The notes beneath the pieces are model-generated. The model was not told the DNA's origin. It saw only the letters and a list, made by a program, of their open reading frames with translations, and did no database searches. From Phorcus lineatus (lineage: Eukaryota > Mollusca > Gastropoda > Trochida > Trochidae), in NCBI GenBank assembly GCA_921293015.1, contig OV121093.1:25058622-25122621 (forward strand): 64,000 nucleotides of DNA. The letters run 5' to 3'. The translations under genes were made by a program, and so were the position numbers. Of this stretch, positions 22,901-34,385 are shown in pieces (the stretch's first letter is position 1; every line of letters starts with the position of its first letter).

Positions 22901-24514
22901 TATCTTATTCACTGCACTTTCGCTTATTCAAGTGGGATTGTAAAATGAGTAGTGTACAAAATCTACCCTCAACAAATTGAAGACGAACGTCAACCGCTTG
23001 CCACACTTACATTCTAACTTCGATCTGTTCATAAGTGAGATCAAACCTTTGCTTTGTTTTGGAGCAAGTCCTTCCGCATAATCCTTAAAATATTAAAAAT
23101 CACCGGCAACTTTTGAAGAGCGCCATATAAAATTTATGTATACAATTTGTTTCCTCAGTGTCAAACAGCCCTAACCCTTCAAAATGGTGTTCTACAAACC
23201 CGACCACGTCAATAGCAAACATGAATATTCAGAAATATATTAGCGATGAAAATAGCTCATGCTTAACCTTGTAAGGTACAAAAAGCAGATAAAAAGGCGG
23301 TAAACAAAATGAAAAATGCATATGTCATAAGTATCGGCGAAACAGTTACTTGATTCTCAATACATCGCATTTGCTAAACAATTTAACAAGATGTACTTGA
23401 TTTGCTCGCATGCCGATCAGCCTAAACTGTAAAACGGTCAAGAAAATGAACATTATTTCTAACGTAAACGAAAAGATTGACCTTTGTGATCAACTACTTG
23501 CTCGGAGAGAACAAGTTCTTTATTAAGGGAGTGTGTATAAATTGGAAACTTACCAAAAATGCCCCCATATATACACGAAGACAAGAGATACAAGATCTCC
23601 TTTTGATAAACGGCTGTATTCCTCTTTCAGAACTAGAAAAAAATTGATATATATATACAATGACGGTAGCAGCCAGCCAAGTTAGTCTTCTTAAAATTGG
23701 AACTATCTGATAACCTTTATTAACCATTCTGTAACGAATTACTCATTGATGTGTTACACGATTGTCAGCAGAAGTATTGAAAGATAACACTGCATTGTAA
23801 TACTAAACGCCTAGGGGACGCGTTTGGATGTTGATATAATGGAGGCCTTAGTAGTTGTGAAGACTAGGGGCAAAATGTCGTATTTGCCGCAAGGGTATTA
23901 TATAAACATAGAATTTACTGCAGGTTTCCCTTAACAGAAGTGAGACTCTAATAAACTACTGTCTGTCTATCTGTCTGTCTGTATTTTCCTCAGTAACAAG
24001 TGGAACACCAAATCTTTGTTTAGATCATAGACTAAAGCGTCAGTGTTATACGCAATTAAAACATTATCTGATTAGAATAACACACTTTAACAGCGGAATA
24101 AACCCGCAATCAGACCACAGCATCTAGAACATGTTACTTCTAAGAGGAAGATTGAATATAACAACGTTTGAATTGGCAGTAGCACTTTTAAGGTAAAAAA
24201 ATGGATCTGACGAAATGAGAATAAATGTCGCCAATTGCAAGGTAATCTTTACAATCTTAATTGAATGAAGCAGTTCTGAAACAAACGTAAAGTTTGGAAA
24301 TAAATTAGCCGTGATCAGATCGCTTCATCAAGCGCGTACCTCTGCTGCCTTCATTAATAATAGGGATATTACATCAATGATAACGTTTGCTTCAGAGTGT
24401 TATTTTCACGGCCTCGAATACTCAATTTCTAATCGCACGCACTCATCCTCATGTCTGTCAATCTTAAACCATGGAGGACTTCTGGAGGATCAACTAGGTC
24501 AGAGACCGGATGGT
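22901..24514. other. No gene recognised
   Basis: AT-rich DNA. The only repeat noted is an imperfect CTGT microsatellite near 23960-23986. Open frames at 23494-23727 and 24311-24517 show no domain. Confidence 0.45.
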
Positions 24515-24600
24515 TGAAGAAATGGTTGCAGAGACAGGGTGTTGAGCTACTGCCACGGCCAGATTACAGTCCAGATAGGAGTCCCATTGAACATATCTAA
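24515..24600 (+). pseudogene. Tc1-like transposase fragment
   Basis: Reads KWLQRQGVELLPRPDYSPDR then SPIEHI before a stop. This is the segment around the third catalytic residue of a Tc1-family transposase (V-x-x-L-P-W-P-x-x-S-P-D-x-x-P-I-E-H). Nothing else of the element is visible nearby. Confidence 0.6.
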
Positions 24601-25698
24601 TGACCGCGTCATTCGACTTTTATTCTCCTTTCCTGCTTAAATTATCAAACGCTCTCGTCAATGCTTGTAAACATTATGGCTTTATGGATAGTCAACGTCT
24701 TCGTTGCAATGATTACGAAGTTACGCTGGAGATACCAACACCGATATCAAGCTAGTGGTACATGGGTTGAAAAAATAAAAACGATGTACTATGCAGTAGT
24801 TTGTGAGTAATATAGGATACTTAACGGCCTTCCATTTAATACTATTTTTATTAAACGAGTTACGAGTATAAAACGTACGAAAGAGAAATTGATACACAAA
24901 CAATAACGAGTAAATAACAACTACACATATCTGTGACGTCAGAGAAGAAACGGAATTACATCAGTTTAATATAACCGTACAAACATAACACTGCAGTACC
25001 TTACATGGGTTGTAATTAATTATATACGATTAACATGGTCTGTTGATGGATAACGCTTGCTGACAGAATCCCAAGGCGGGATGCTACATTATCACTTGTT
25101 CAATATGAATGATTAAGTCAACTTGTCTTCCTAGTCCTTGCAATTTGTCATATACCAGGATATCATCAGTTCATTTCCTACTTAAGTCATACAAAGATTC
25201 ATCCCTGTTAAAATAGGCACATTTCAAGGATAGGTGAACTTTTTTGTCATTAGCTGATGTAAAAAAGATGACATGCATCACTTAAAGTTTGAAAGATAAT
25301 CCCTTTTCATTATGTTTTAAAATCAGATTAAATATAAGCTGGTTTTGAAATCGTTCGATCTAAACAAGTGCAATAGTTAAAAGTTGACAAACTATACTTC
25401 ACAATTTTCCAGAATATTGTTGTGGATGACAACCTTTATTGGCAATATTGTGACCTTTTCCTACAAGGATTTCGACAAATTACCATTCATCATCAACCTT
25501 TGGTCTCAAGAGAAATCTGACGTTTCTAACAAAACAATTCAATGATAAAAAAATCTAAAGGCTGCTGTGACATTTTCTTATTTTAAATATTTTATAACGA
25601 TATATGGAAGATAGTTGACATTTCTCGTCGAAAACCACGTATACCTCATCGAGTGAATTAAACATGTATACGTTCACGAGTCTACGCAGTGAAATGGC
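24601..25698. other. No gene recognised
   Basis: AT-rich sequence leading into the minisatellite. A minus frame at 24721-24903 has no support. Confidence 0.45.
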
Positions 25699-26699
25699 AC
25701 TTACAATGATATGATGTAACCAATGTCTTTTAAGTTACAATGATATGATGTAACGTATGTCTTCACGTTACAATGATATGATGTAACCCATGTCTTTACG
25801 TTACAATGATATGATGTAACCCATGTCTTTAGTTACAATGATATGATGTAACCCGCGTCTTTACATTACAATGATATGATGTAAACCATGTGTTCACGTT
25901 ACAATGATATGATGTAACCCATGCCTGTACGTTACAATGATATGATGTAACCCATGTCTATACATTACAATGATATGATGTAACCCATGTCTTCACGTTA
26001 CAATGATATGATGTAACCCATGCCTGTACGTTACAATGATATGATGTAACCCATGTCTTTACTTAACAATGATATGATGTGACCCATGTCTTTACTTAAC
26101 AATGATATGATGTAGCCCATGTCTTTACTTAACAATGATATGATGTAACCCATGTCTTAACTTAACAATGATATGATGTAACCCATGTCTTCACGTTACA
26201 ATGATATGATGTAACGTATGTCTTCACGTTACAATGATATGATGTAACCCATGTCTTTACATTACAATGATATGATGTAACCCATGTCTTTACTTAATAT
26301 TGATATGATGTAACCCGCGTCTTTACATTACAATGGTATGATGTAAACCATGTCTTCACGTTACAATGATATGATGTAACCCATGCCTGTACGTTACAAT
26401 GATATGATGTAACCCATGTCTATACATTACAATGATATGATGTAACCCATGTCTTCACGTTACAATGATATGATGTAACCCATGCCTGTACGTTACAATG
26501 ATATGATGTAATCCATGTCTTTACTTAACAATGATATGATGTAGCCCATGTCTTTACTTAACAATGATATGATGTAACCCATGTCTTAACTTAACAATGA
26601 TATGATGTAACCCATGTCTTCACGTTACAATGATATGATGTAACCCATGTCTTTACATTACAATGATATGATGCAACCCATGTCTTTACTTAACAATGA
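25699..26699 (+). repeat. 33-bp minisatellite with 462-bp higher-order repeat
   Basis: About 30 tandem copies of a 33-bp unit GTTACAATGATATGATGTAAC plus CCATGTCTTCAC. Each monomer contains GTTAC and GTAAC 11 bases apart, an inverted pair. Monomer variants recur in order: the series beginning ATTACAATG...GTAAACCATG at 25865 restarts at 26327, exactly 462 bases or 14 monomers later, with one monomer missing in the second block. This is multi-monomer (higher-order) amplification. Confidence 0.92.
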
Positions 26700-27436
26700 G
26701 ATGACCTCATAGATGAAACGTGATCATACATCAAATTTATAATGACGTTGAAAATAAGACGTGGACAGATACAGAAGCCAAACAGTTAAACCTTTTAGGT
26801 ATAGCTTTATAGTCAAAGCCGCAAATGTGTAGTGCAAATGAGTGAATATTCCAAACCTAGATAGTAGTATGTCATTCCTTAGAATGAGTATATACTCTGA
26901 ATTGAAACAATCGAGTTAGACGCATAGCCCGACTGGCGTCAGATCAAATGACTGGCTAATTCAGACCTTGCAGCATTTCCTCAACATTTCTATGCTTGCG
27001 GTCGAGGCTGCAGCCATGGATGTCGTTAGTTCAAAAAGAATTTTGGCACATTATCAGCAAGGTTTGATACAGCGAGTGATTGAGACTGGCGCAATTTAAA
27101 ACAATGTGGGGGAACTTACAGTTTAAGTTTTCATCAGCACATCGTGACCGCTTTTGGATAAGATGAGACACCATTGACCAAAACTGATGCAACGTATAGC
27201 CAATAGACCATGATAATGACTTACGCATAGGTCAACGTGAATGGCGTGTAGGATAGGTTACAGTGAGGCTTTTTCAATGTGCAACACAGATATTTTAATC
27301 GTCAATTGATAACAACCTACATCCATTGAATGACATACGGATAAATAGAGATGCAGTTAGGTATAGAAATAACCTTCAACTGGAATGTGTATATTTTTTT
27401 ATTTACGTTTTCACAACAATAGCTGAGCTTTTCAGA
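26700..27436. other. No gene recognised
   Basis: Unique-looking sequence between the minisatellite and the duplicated block. A minus frame at 27031-27228 has no recognisable domain. Confidence 0.4.
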
Positions 27437-27639
27437 TAGATATATACACACGGAAGAACACATCGTTTTCTCACCAAAACTGTTTCTGAAGGGCCGTAAA
27501 GATCTCTCACAAAAACGTTTTCTAAAGGACCGTAACGTTTTCATATTAAACCTGTTTCTAAATGGCTGAATATATAGAAAATTATGACATAATAGATACT
27601 AAAGACGAATACCAAGACACTATTTCCAGGATATAAAAC

Positions 27640-28030
27640 CTGTAACTTCCCTAGACCACATTCAACCTGTTCAGAAGATCCTAGTGGTCATAAAAGAAAA
27701 CATCATACAAAATATACAAAATTATATACATGTATATCATCAGAAAGCTTTGTGTTGATAGGATTACAGCCGAATACGAGAAAGATCTGGTGATAGGAGT
27801 TGTTTATATCCCACCCTAAGAATCATTTTATTAGAATGCTAACTGTTTTACAGAACCAAAACTAGCATAAAGAATGTGAAGCTTCAAAATGACTCTTGGG
27901 AGATTTCAACGCCAGCACCGGCCGTCTTGGGGACTTTGTGTCCGTCGGTGAGCTTGACCCCTGCGTCGAACTGAACCATTGATGAACAGACGATCCAGAC
28001 ACTGGAAGCCCTTGGGTTCCCCATTTCAAG
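27640..28030 (+). pseudogene. LINE endonuclease fragment (copy 1)
   Basis: Frames around 27780 read DLVIGVVYIPP, and near 27900 GDFNASTGRLGDFVSVGELD appears. These are the YxPP and GDFNAxxG landmarks of an APE-type LINE endonuclease. Frameshifts and stops interrupt it. Confidence 0.6.
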
Positions 28031-28049
28031 AGCATAACCTGAAAAACCT

Positions 28050-28860
28050 ATAAATAATTACGGTTATAAACTACAAGATATATGATAGAGTCATGGGTTG
28101 TACATAATCACGGTTATAAACTACTAGATATATGAGAATGTAATGGGTTGTACAAAATCAGAGGTTATAAACTATGAAATATACATGTATGATAAAGTCA
28201 CTTGTTGCACATAATCACGGCTATAAACTACTGCACATAATCACGGTTATAAACTACTAAATCCATTATCAAGGTACTTGCTGCACATAATCACGGCTAT
28301 AAACTACTAAATCTAGTATTAAATCACTTGTTGCACATAATCACGGTTAAAAACTATAAAATACACATGTATGATAAAGTCACTTGCTGCACATAATCAC
28401 TGCTATAAATTACTAAATCTATTATAAAGTCACTTGTTGCACATAATAACGGCTAAAAACTATTAAATCTAGTATAAAGTCACTTGTTACACATAATCAC
28501 GGCTATAAACTATGAAATATACATGTATGATAAAGTCACTTGCTGCACATAATCACGGCTATAAACTACTGCACATAATCACGGTTATAAAGTACTAAAT
28601 CCATTATCAAGTCACTTGCTGCACATAATCACGGCTATAAACTACTAAATCTAGTATTAAGTCACTTGTTACACATAATCACGGTTAAAAACTATGAAAT
28701 ACACATGTATGATAAAGTCACTTGCTGCACATAATCTCGGCTATTAACTACTAAATCTAATATTAGGTCACTCGCTGCACATAGTCACGGCTATAAACTA
28801 CTAAATATATTATTGAGTCACCTTCTGCACACAGTCACGGCTATACTACTAAATATATGA
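28050..28860 (+). repeat. 50-bp minisatellite (copy 1)
   Basis: About 16 imperfect copies of a 50-bp unit of the type TCACTTGTTGCACATAATCA-CGGCTATAAACTACTAAATC-TAGTATTAAG. The same unit is expanded further in copy 2. Confidence 0.9.
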
Positions 28861-29203
28861 TAATGTTACTTCTGTTCATAATCATTGGTAGAGTCGAAAG
28901 CGATAAATCTATCGTAAACATAACTTGTGAAGGGGTATTCCTGGTAGATTCGCAACACTCTCTTGTCATTTCCTCAAAAGTACCTCCAAAGCACAACTGA
29001 TAAATTGGTTCATTTTTTGTACAATTGTTTAATACTATCCTTAACACCGGTTAGGTAAAAGGTAAAAAGGGTATACCTTTACAGGTTTCTTAAGGAGCGT
29101 TATTTTTTCTTTTTTAAAAGAGACGTAACTTAAGGTTTCTTATACAAACACTACCAATGGGTCGTAACGTTTTACTCATCAAAATATTTTCCTGAATGAT
29201 TCG

Positions 29204-29583
29204 CTAGGTGTTGAATGAGTGGTTGTTAATTCTACTACAAGAAGTTTGCCGTGCCTTGTCAATCGTTGGTTTTGTCTGTTCAAATTCAAACGAAAACCGA
29301 AACGTTCCAATGTAATAGGCCATGACTGAACAGCTTGTGGAGAGAATTAACGGTGGCAAGGTCAAGACCAGGTTATGGGATACTTTAGGAAATTTGTGTG
29401 AATAGCCAATTATCAATTCTATGCATAACTGATAAAGCATATCCTTCCTTTTGTTATAAAAGGCGATTTTTTGTCCGTAAAACGCATCATACCAGAAGAG
29501 CGAAGTGCCCGCCGTTACCATACAGCCTCCTAACATCGCCGCAACTCCAATTTTGAGGTAGGTACCCTTTTCGCAGGTTTTGC
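29204..29583 (-). CDS. Candidate claudin/PMP22-like C-terminal exon (copy 1)
   Basis: After an acceptor-like CTTTCTATTTAAG at 29584, an open frame reads KTCEKGTYLKIGVAAMLGG, a hydrophobic segment, then TSLFWYDAFYGQKIAFYNKR, and ends at 29204. A hydrophobic helix ending in T-S-L-x-W followed by x-FY-N resembles the third membrane segment and second loop of claudin/PMP22 proteins. A second hydrophobic stretch (LVLTLPPLILS) follows. No upstream exons were found, and the distal half does not match claudins well. It could be a non-coding relic. It is disrupted in copy 2. Confidence 0.35.
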
Positions 29584-30409
29584 CTTAAATAGAAAGTTTA
29601 ATTAATATGAATCTATAATACGGGAATTTATTTCGAGGAGTTATTACGAAAAGATGCAATAGAAAACACGGCGTTTAAAAAGATAATTAAAAATAATCAT
29701 TTCAAATGCACAACGGGAACAGTCGATCGACTTCTTACGAATGAATCAGAAGTTTACAGTAAACATCCGTTTCGACTGAAGAAACCCTAACGGAACTGCA
29801 GCGCGTTATGTAGTAAATAGCAACCTCCGCCCTCGGTTGATATTTGACTTACACATCGTGGTTAAGAAATGAAATTATTTTATCTTAAGGAAAAGAAGTA
29901 AAGCAATATCGCAATAAGGAAAACAAACGATGTCAATCTTGGTGAATCAATAGACGGAATTATCGTCTCTTTTCGCTAGATCCGTGACACCTTCTTCTAG
30001 ACTGCGATTTTCTGTCTTAAAGACTTTATAATCGTGTTTATTCATGACCCTCGTCAGTGATATAAAGATCATTCAACAGTGCATGTCCATTATACGTCAG
30101 TGATATAAAGACCATTCAAAAGCGCCTCACAGTAACACGTCAGTAATATGAATACCATTCAAAGGCGATAAACGAGTTGAAACATGCTGCATCGTCATCA
30201 AACCGTCATCGTCCAGTTGGTGTGGCGTTGCTCCCTAATGTTCAAGCGAGTACCGTTCAGCACAATACGGCGCCATGTGTTTTGGACGGTGAACATTTCT
30301 GCTTTGCTGTTCGTCCATAAACATTCAGACGGAGGGCAGAATGGCTGGTTAAGTCGGACCCTAGTCATGCAGTTTCTTATGACGACAATCTTTTCTGTTC
30401 TGTTCTCAG

Positions 30410-30464
30410 ATGAAGATCTTCTGCTTCCTTCTCCTTGTCGTGTGTTGTGCTGAAGCCGCTCCGA
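30410..30464 (+). CDS. Cysteine-rich secreted peptide, exon 1 (copy 1)
   Basis: Follows the acceptor TTCTGTTCTGTTCTCAG, with ATG as its first codon, and encodes a textbook signal peptide: MKIFCFLLLVVCCAEAAP. Donor GA|GTAGGT at 30464/30465 leaves phase 1, which is the phase required by the exon at 32448. The alternative donor four bases later (GTATTT) would place a stop at the start of exon 2 and is rejected. An intron in the 5' UTR is implied. The final product is about 79 residues, secreted. Confidence 0.7.
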
Positions 30465-30772
30465 GTAGGTATTTTTTTCATTAACAATTGTGTTTCTTTC
30501 AATATGATAAAAATGATTAGGTGAGCAATTCAAGATATGTATGTATATATTTTTAACACTTAAAAATCAATCTATCAGTATTAATCCTGACATAGCCTTC
30601 GTTAACTTATGTTGATTCGGACCTTTTAAGTGCCTCATGGTTGTTAAGTGGATGCTGTGGGAGGGAGCTCGACAATTTGTAACTTACATGCTTAACTGAA
30701 TGGTAGTCGGCAATTCCTTGTGCTATGGAAGGGACGTATGTATTTAGCAATGTGAAGTATAGTTAATAATAT

Positions 30773-31172
30773 CTATGTCCCTTGAAGTGGTCCTATTAGG
30801 TGTATGTTCAGTCTATGTCCCTTGAAGTGGTCCTATCAGGTGTATGTTCAGTCTATGTCCCTTGAAGTGGTCCTATTAGGTGTATGTTCAGTCTATGTCC
30901 CTTGAAGTGGTCCTATCAGGTGTATGTTCAGTCTATGTCCCTTGAAGTGGTCCTATCAGGTGTATGTTCAGTCTATGTCCCTTGAACTGGTCCTATCAGG
31001 TGTATGTTCAGTCTATGTCCCTTGAAGTGGTCCTATTAGGTGTATGTTCAGTCTATGTCCCTTGAAGTGGTCCTATCATGTGTATGTTCAGTCTATATCC
31101 CTTGAAGTGGTCCTATCAGGTGTATGTTCCGTCTATGTCCCTTGAAGTTGTCCTATCAGGTATATGTTCAAT
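30773..31172 (+). repeat. 40-bp minisatellite, intron 1 (copy 1)
   Basis: Ten nearly identical 40-bp units of CTATGTCCCTTGAAGTGGTC plus CTATCAGGTGTATGTTCAGT in intron 1 of the peptide gene. Copy 2 has eleven. Confidence 0.92.
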
Positions 31173-31383
31173 TTTTGTCCTACAGTCATGTTGTCTCTGA
31201 TGCTCAGTATGGAAATAGAATTATTTCATTTGAAATTTAAGTTAACTATTTATTGTCCTCGTTAGAAGTACATGTAAATGATTTTGGCGAGTGTTCCACT
31301 GCAGCGCCACCTATTCCCTTATCCTGCTATTATAACGTCAAACAAGGAAGCAACAACTCTAATCTTCAAACGTCTTTTGGTAT

Positions 31384-31455
31384 GAGGCGACCTGGATTCA
31401 TACCCCGGCGTTCCAGGGGACTAAACGACACTCTACCTCATGAGCTACATCTCCG
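31384..31455 (-). repeat. tRNA-like (SINE head) sequence (copy 1)
   Basis: On the minus strand TAGCTCATGAGGTAGAG resembles a polymerase III A box and D arm. About 30 bases later GGTATGAATCC resembles a B box and T loop. A full cloverleaf is not evident, so it is more likely a tRNA-derived SINE remnant than a tRNA gene. Present in both copies. Confidence 0.4.
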
Positions 31456-32447
31456 TGTTTTGCGAATATTTTACAAATCATCATATATCATTCCCCTCTC
31501 TATCACTGGATGATATATGGTAAACAAAAGGAGTTTATTAATAGTACATTGAAAAATATTGCGATGCTTGATTGGGACACTGATTATTGTGCACGGGAAG
31601 TTCCGAGAGGCCTAGGGGAAGTAGAACAGGGAACTGTTCAATACGTAATTCACCTTGCTATACGGAATTCGAGGACGTCTTCCGAATGGCACGCCTGAAT
31701 GCCTATCATAAGTTAATATTAGTATATAATAAAGTCCATCCACAAGTTATGTTGCAGCCATTTCCCAGTGTTGTATGCAGATATCATGATTTAATCTTCA
31801 GGGAAGTGCTGCCCCAAGGCGAGTAACCCTAATCGAAGCGTGTGCTACAGGAGTCTCGACAAGTGTAAGTCATGAAGCAGTTGCATCTACACTTGTGCTT
31901 TACGTTCACAGTGAACACCTCTTCCTACAAATAATGCTTGTCTTCTCCGTGGTAATTTCATACTACTTTATACAAGCTGAATAAACACATGCCTGTTGGA
32001 AGATGAAAATCTACAATCCCTTCTGGGTTGAACAGGGTTGCATTGGTCAACGTATTTTATAAACAAAATAATGACAAAGAAAAAAAAGGTAATTGAATTT
32101 TTGAAGATAAGATAAGGTAATACTTTATTATCCCGGAGAATTTTCATTTTACATCTAAACGGTCTCATATATGCATGGGAAGTCGATATACAAGAATAAA
32201 GAAACATTGCACAAAATATAACACGTTCATAAGAGCATCATAAAACTTACAGTAAAATACTAGGCACCGTAAAGATTTTCAGTGTAATGTCAGAAAGTAA
32301 AGGATTTTGTAAGTCGTACATGTATGTATCGTTTTGAGTGTACTTGAGCAGATAGTTTATTGATCGCATTGCAAGTGTAACGCTGAGCTATTAAGCACTT
32401 TGAATTGGAGAGCAGATTCAGAGATCTCCGCTCCTATTTCTTGACAG

Positions 32448-32556
32448 TTGAGAACGACCCGACCCCCACCTTTGACAGTTGTGACAACCCTTGCAGGCCT
32501 TTCATTGCCTACTGTGACGTCGCCACCTGCACCGAATGTGGGGACGCGAAATGCTA
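32448..32556 (+). CDS. Cysteine-rich secreted peptide, exon 2 (copy 1)
   Basis: Bounded by acceptor CTATTTCTTGACAG and consensus donor TGCTA|GTAAGT. It encodes the first six mature cysteines, starting with an acidic, proline-rich lead (ENDPTPTFDS). Cysteine spacing across the mature peptide is C-x3-C-x6-C-x4-C-x2-C-x4-C-x4-C-x-C-x12-C. I do not recognise the family: defence peptide, toxin-like or matrix peptide are all possible. Nine cysteines is odd, so one is free or makes a dimer. Confidence 0.7.
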
Positions 32557-33241
32557 GTAAGTCTCTTTCTTGTTTTGTTTTTTGTTGCTTTTTTTTCTCG
32601 TCCATCTCTACTTGTAAAACTTATGGTAGTTCATTTTGAAAATAAAAACGTTCTACCCAACTCGATTAACATAGCATCAATTAAAAGAGAGATATCTTCC
32701 ATTTTGGAAGTATGTTCTTTACGTTAAGATATTTCCTGATATTTACATAAACTTGTAAAAAACGATTTAGAAAGATGAAGACAAATGTTGCCCCATACAA
32801 TATACTCAGCAATAGTAATAAATTAATCTAAAGAATTTCAGAATAAATATTTGATATCAGAAGAAGCTGTGGTATATTCAAGGGTTTTTATAAGGTCAAA
32901 GATACAAGAAACCAATATTTAACTGATACAGAAAGATATCAAACTTATGAACTATGATATTGTTTTTGACAAAACCTTCTACTGGTGGATAAATTGGCAG
33001 TATCAGTTTTCCACAGTCATTATTTTAGCTGAATAAGTTTGAAAATGTGATAATAGGTTTGTGACTGATTAAACCTCTTGTTTTTCATACCATTTTCTTT
33101 GTCTTTACATTCATTAACCTCAGTAAGATCGCAAATGTATAATTACCATTGTCGTCATTTTGATTTCAATCTTCATCAATATTATCATTTTTGTTATGAT
33201 GTGCATTGTCATTATGAATACAATGAAAACTATCTTTACAG

Positions 33242-33317
33242 CGACGACTACTGCGCCTGCAAGGCCCGCTTCTTCCTCGGTGATCGAGAGGTGAGCTGCG
33301 ATGTGGCGTCCAACTAG
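33242..33317 (+). CDS. Cysteine-rich secreted peptide, exon 3 (copy 1)
   Basis: Follows acceptor AACTATCTTTACAG; the split Tyr codon (TA|C) joins exon 2 exactly. Encodes DDYCACKARFFLGDREVS then the last cysteine and D-V-A-S-N before TAG at 33315-33317. A 3' UTR follows with AATAAA about 230 bases on. Confidence 0.7.
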
Positions 33318-33545
33318 CCAACTCAACAATTTAGAAACAAGTTTTCCCCCTGTAACCAGAGAACATGAAGCAGAGCCAATGATGAGCCAACCCTCCCTTA
33401 ACCTCTTCCTTCTGCTGTGTGCACCCGCATGGATGGTATGGATCGACTATGATCCGGCGTCAATGTAACGACATGCTTTGTCTATGGTTATTTTGAGCCT
33501 GTAATCAGAAAACAATTTAACCTATTATTTAACCCAGATCTTGTC

Positions 33546-33551
33546 AATAAA
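33546..33551 (+). terminator. Polyadenylation signal AATAAA (copy 1)
   Basis: AATAAA within GTCAATAAAACAAG, in the expected place after the exon-3 stop. The hexamer is conserved in copy 2 at 54392-54397. Confidence 0.65.
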
Positions 33552-34265
33552 ACAAGAAAGTGTACTATAATTTTGTTGTAATCTTTTTCTTGTTTGTCTT
33601 GTACGTGGTTCGAAGTGTTTAAATTACATATCTGAAAAGGACCAATTTGACACAATTGCTTGTTCATGCTTCGTCTCTGATTGCTACGTTCTCAGGGTAA
33701 AGGTTAACAAGAAGCCCACGTGCTCGAGGTCATACCATTACACCAACATATGAATAAGAAAATTCGAACTAAAACTTCATATTCCATTTGATATTTCTTA
33801 TTCAGTAACTGTTATAGGACAACTCTTTGAGGAACGATTTTATATTCCTTTGATACGAACCTAAATGTCATATGTGCTGATATAAAATCAAAACATCTTA
33901 ACTTTTCATGTCCAAAAGACATATATATGAGAAATACTGGTTTTCCATGGAAATCTAAATACAGCCTTTTAATGCACAGAGGTGTATATATCACGTCCAA
34001 TATACATGAATAGTAGTTATATAAAATAACAAACACTATCAACTCCAAAGTGTTGGTAAAAAAATATCACACATCTCCGAAACATGTGAAGCGTTGGTAC
34101 ATCTAACACATACATATCACTCGAAAATCATGATTATTGGTGTTGTGCAAGTCAAGATATATGCCATACAACCTTCTTTCTTTCCATGTAAGCCATGTAA
34201 CATCTTAGAACATTTTACACTCAAAAGCCTAACTTACCCTGGTTATGACATCCCTCTGCCAGCGT
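33552..34265. other. Downstream flank of peptide gene, no gene seen
   Basis: AT-rich DNA shared with copy 2, where two extra blocks are present (about 54664-54800 and 54988-55412). No exon was recognised. Confidence 0.4.
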
Positions 34266-34385
34266 ATTGACAACCTTGTCAGCTATCCCTACCTTGCCAT
34301 CCATCTCGACACTTGCTACCAATCTCGTAATTGCCATATATATCAACCTTGCCATCCGTCTCGGCATTACATCTATCTCGACAAT
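34266..34385 (+). repeat. 18-bp CCATCTCGACCTTGTCAT-type repeats (copy 1)
   Basis: Degenerate 18-bp units interrupted by the transposon at 34386 and resumed at 38267-38303, where the duplication junction falls. The matching array in copy 2 is longer. Confidence 0.65.

Noticed and set aside
25699-26699. CRISPR-like appearance of regularly spaced repeats
   Set aside because: The whole 33-bp unit is repeated with no unique spacers, and the sequence is eukaryotic.
30465-30470. Alternative exon-1 donor GTATTT four bases downstream in the peptide gene
   Set aside because: It would shift exon 2 into an immediate stop (TGA); the GTAGGT donor keeps the full cysteine-rich frame.
31384-31455. Functional tRNA gene on the minus strand
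   Set aside because: A- and B-box-like motifs are present, but acceptor and anticodon stems do not fold properly; SINE remnant preferred.
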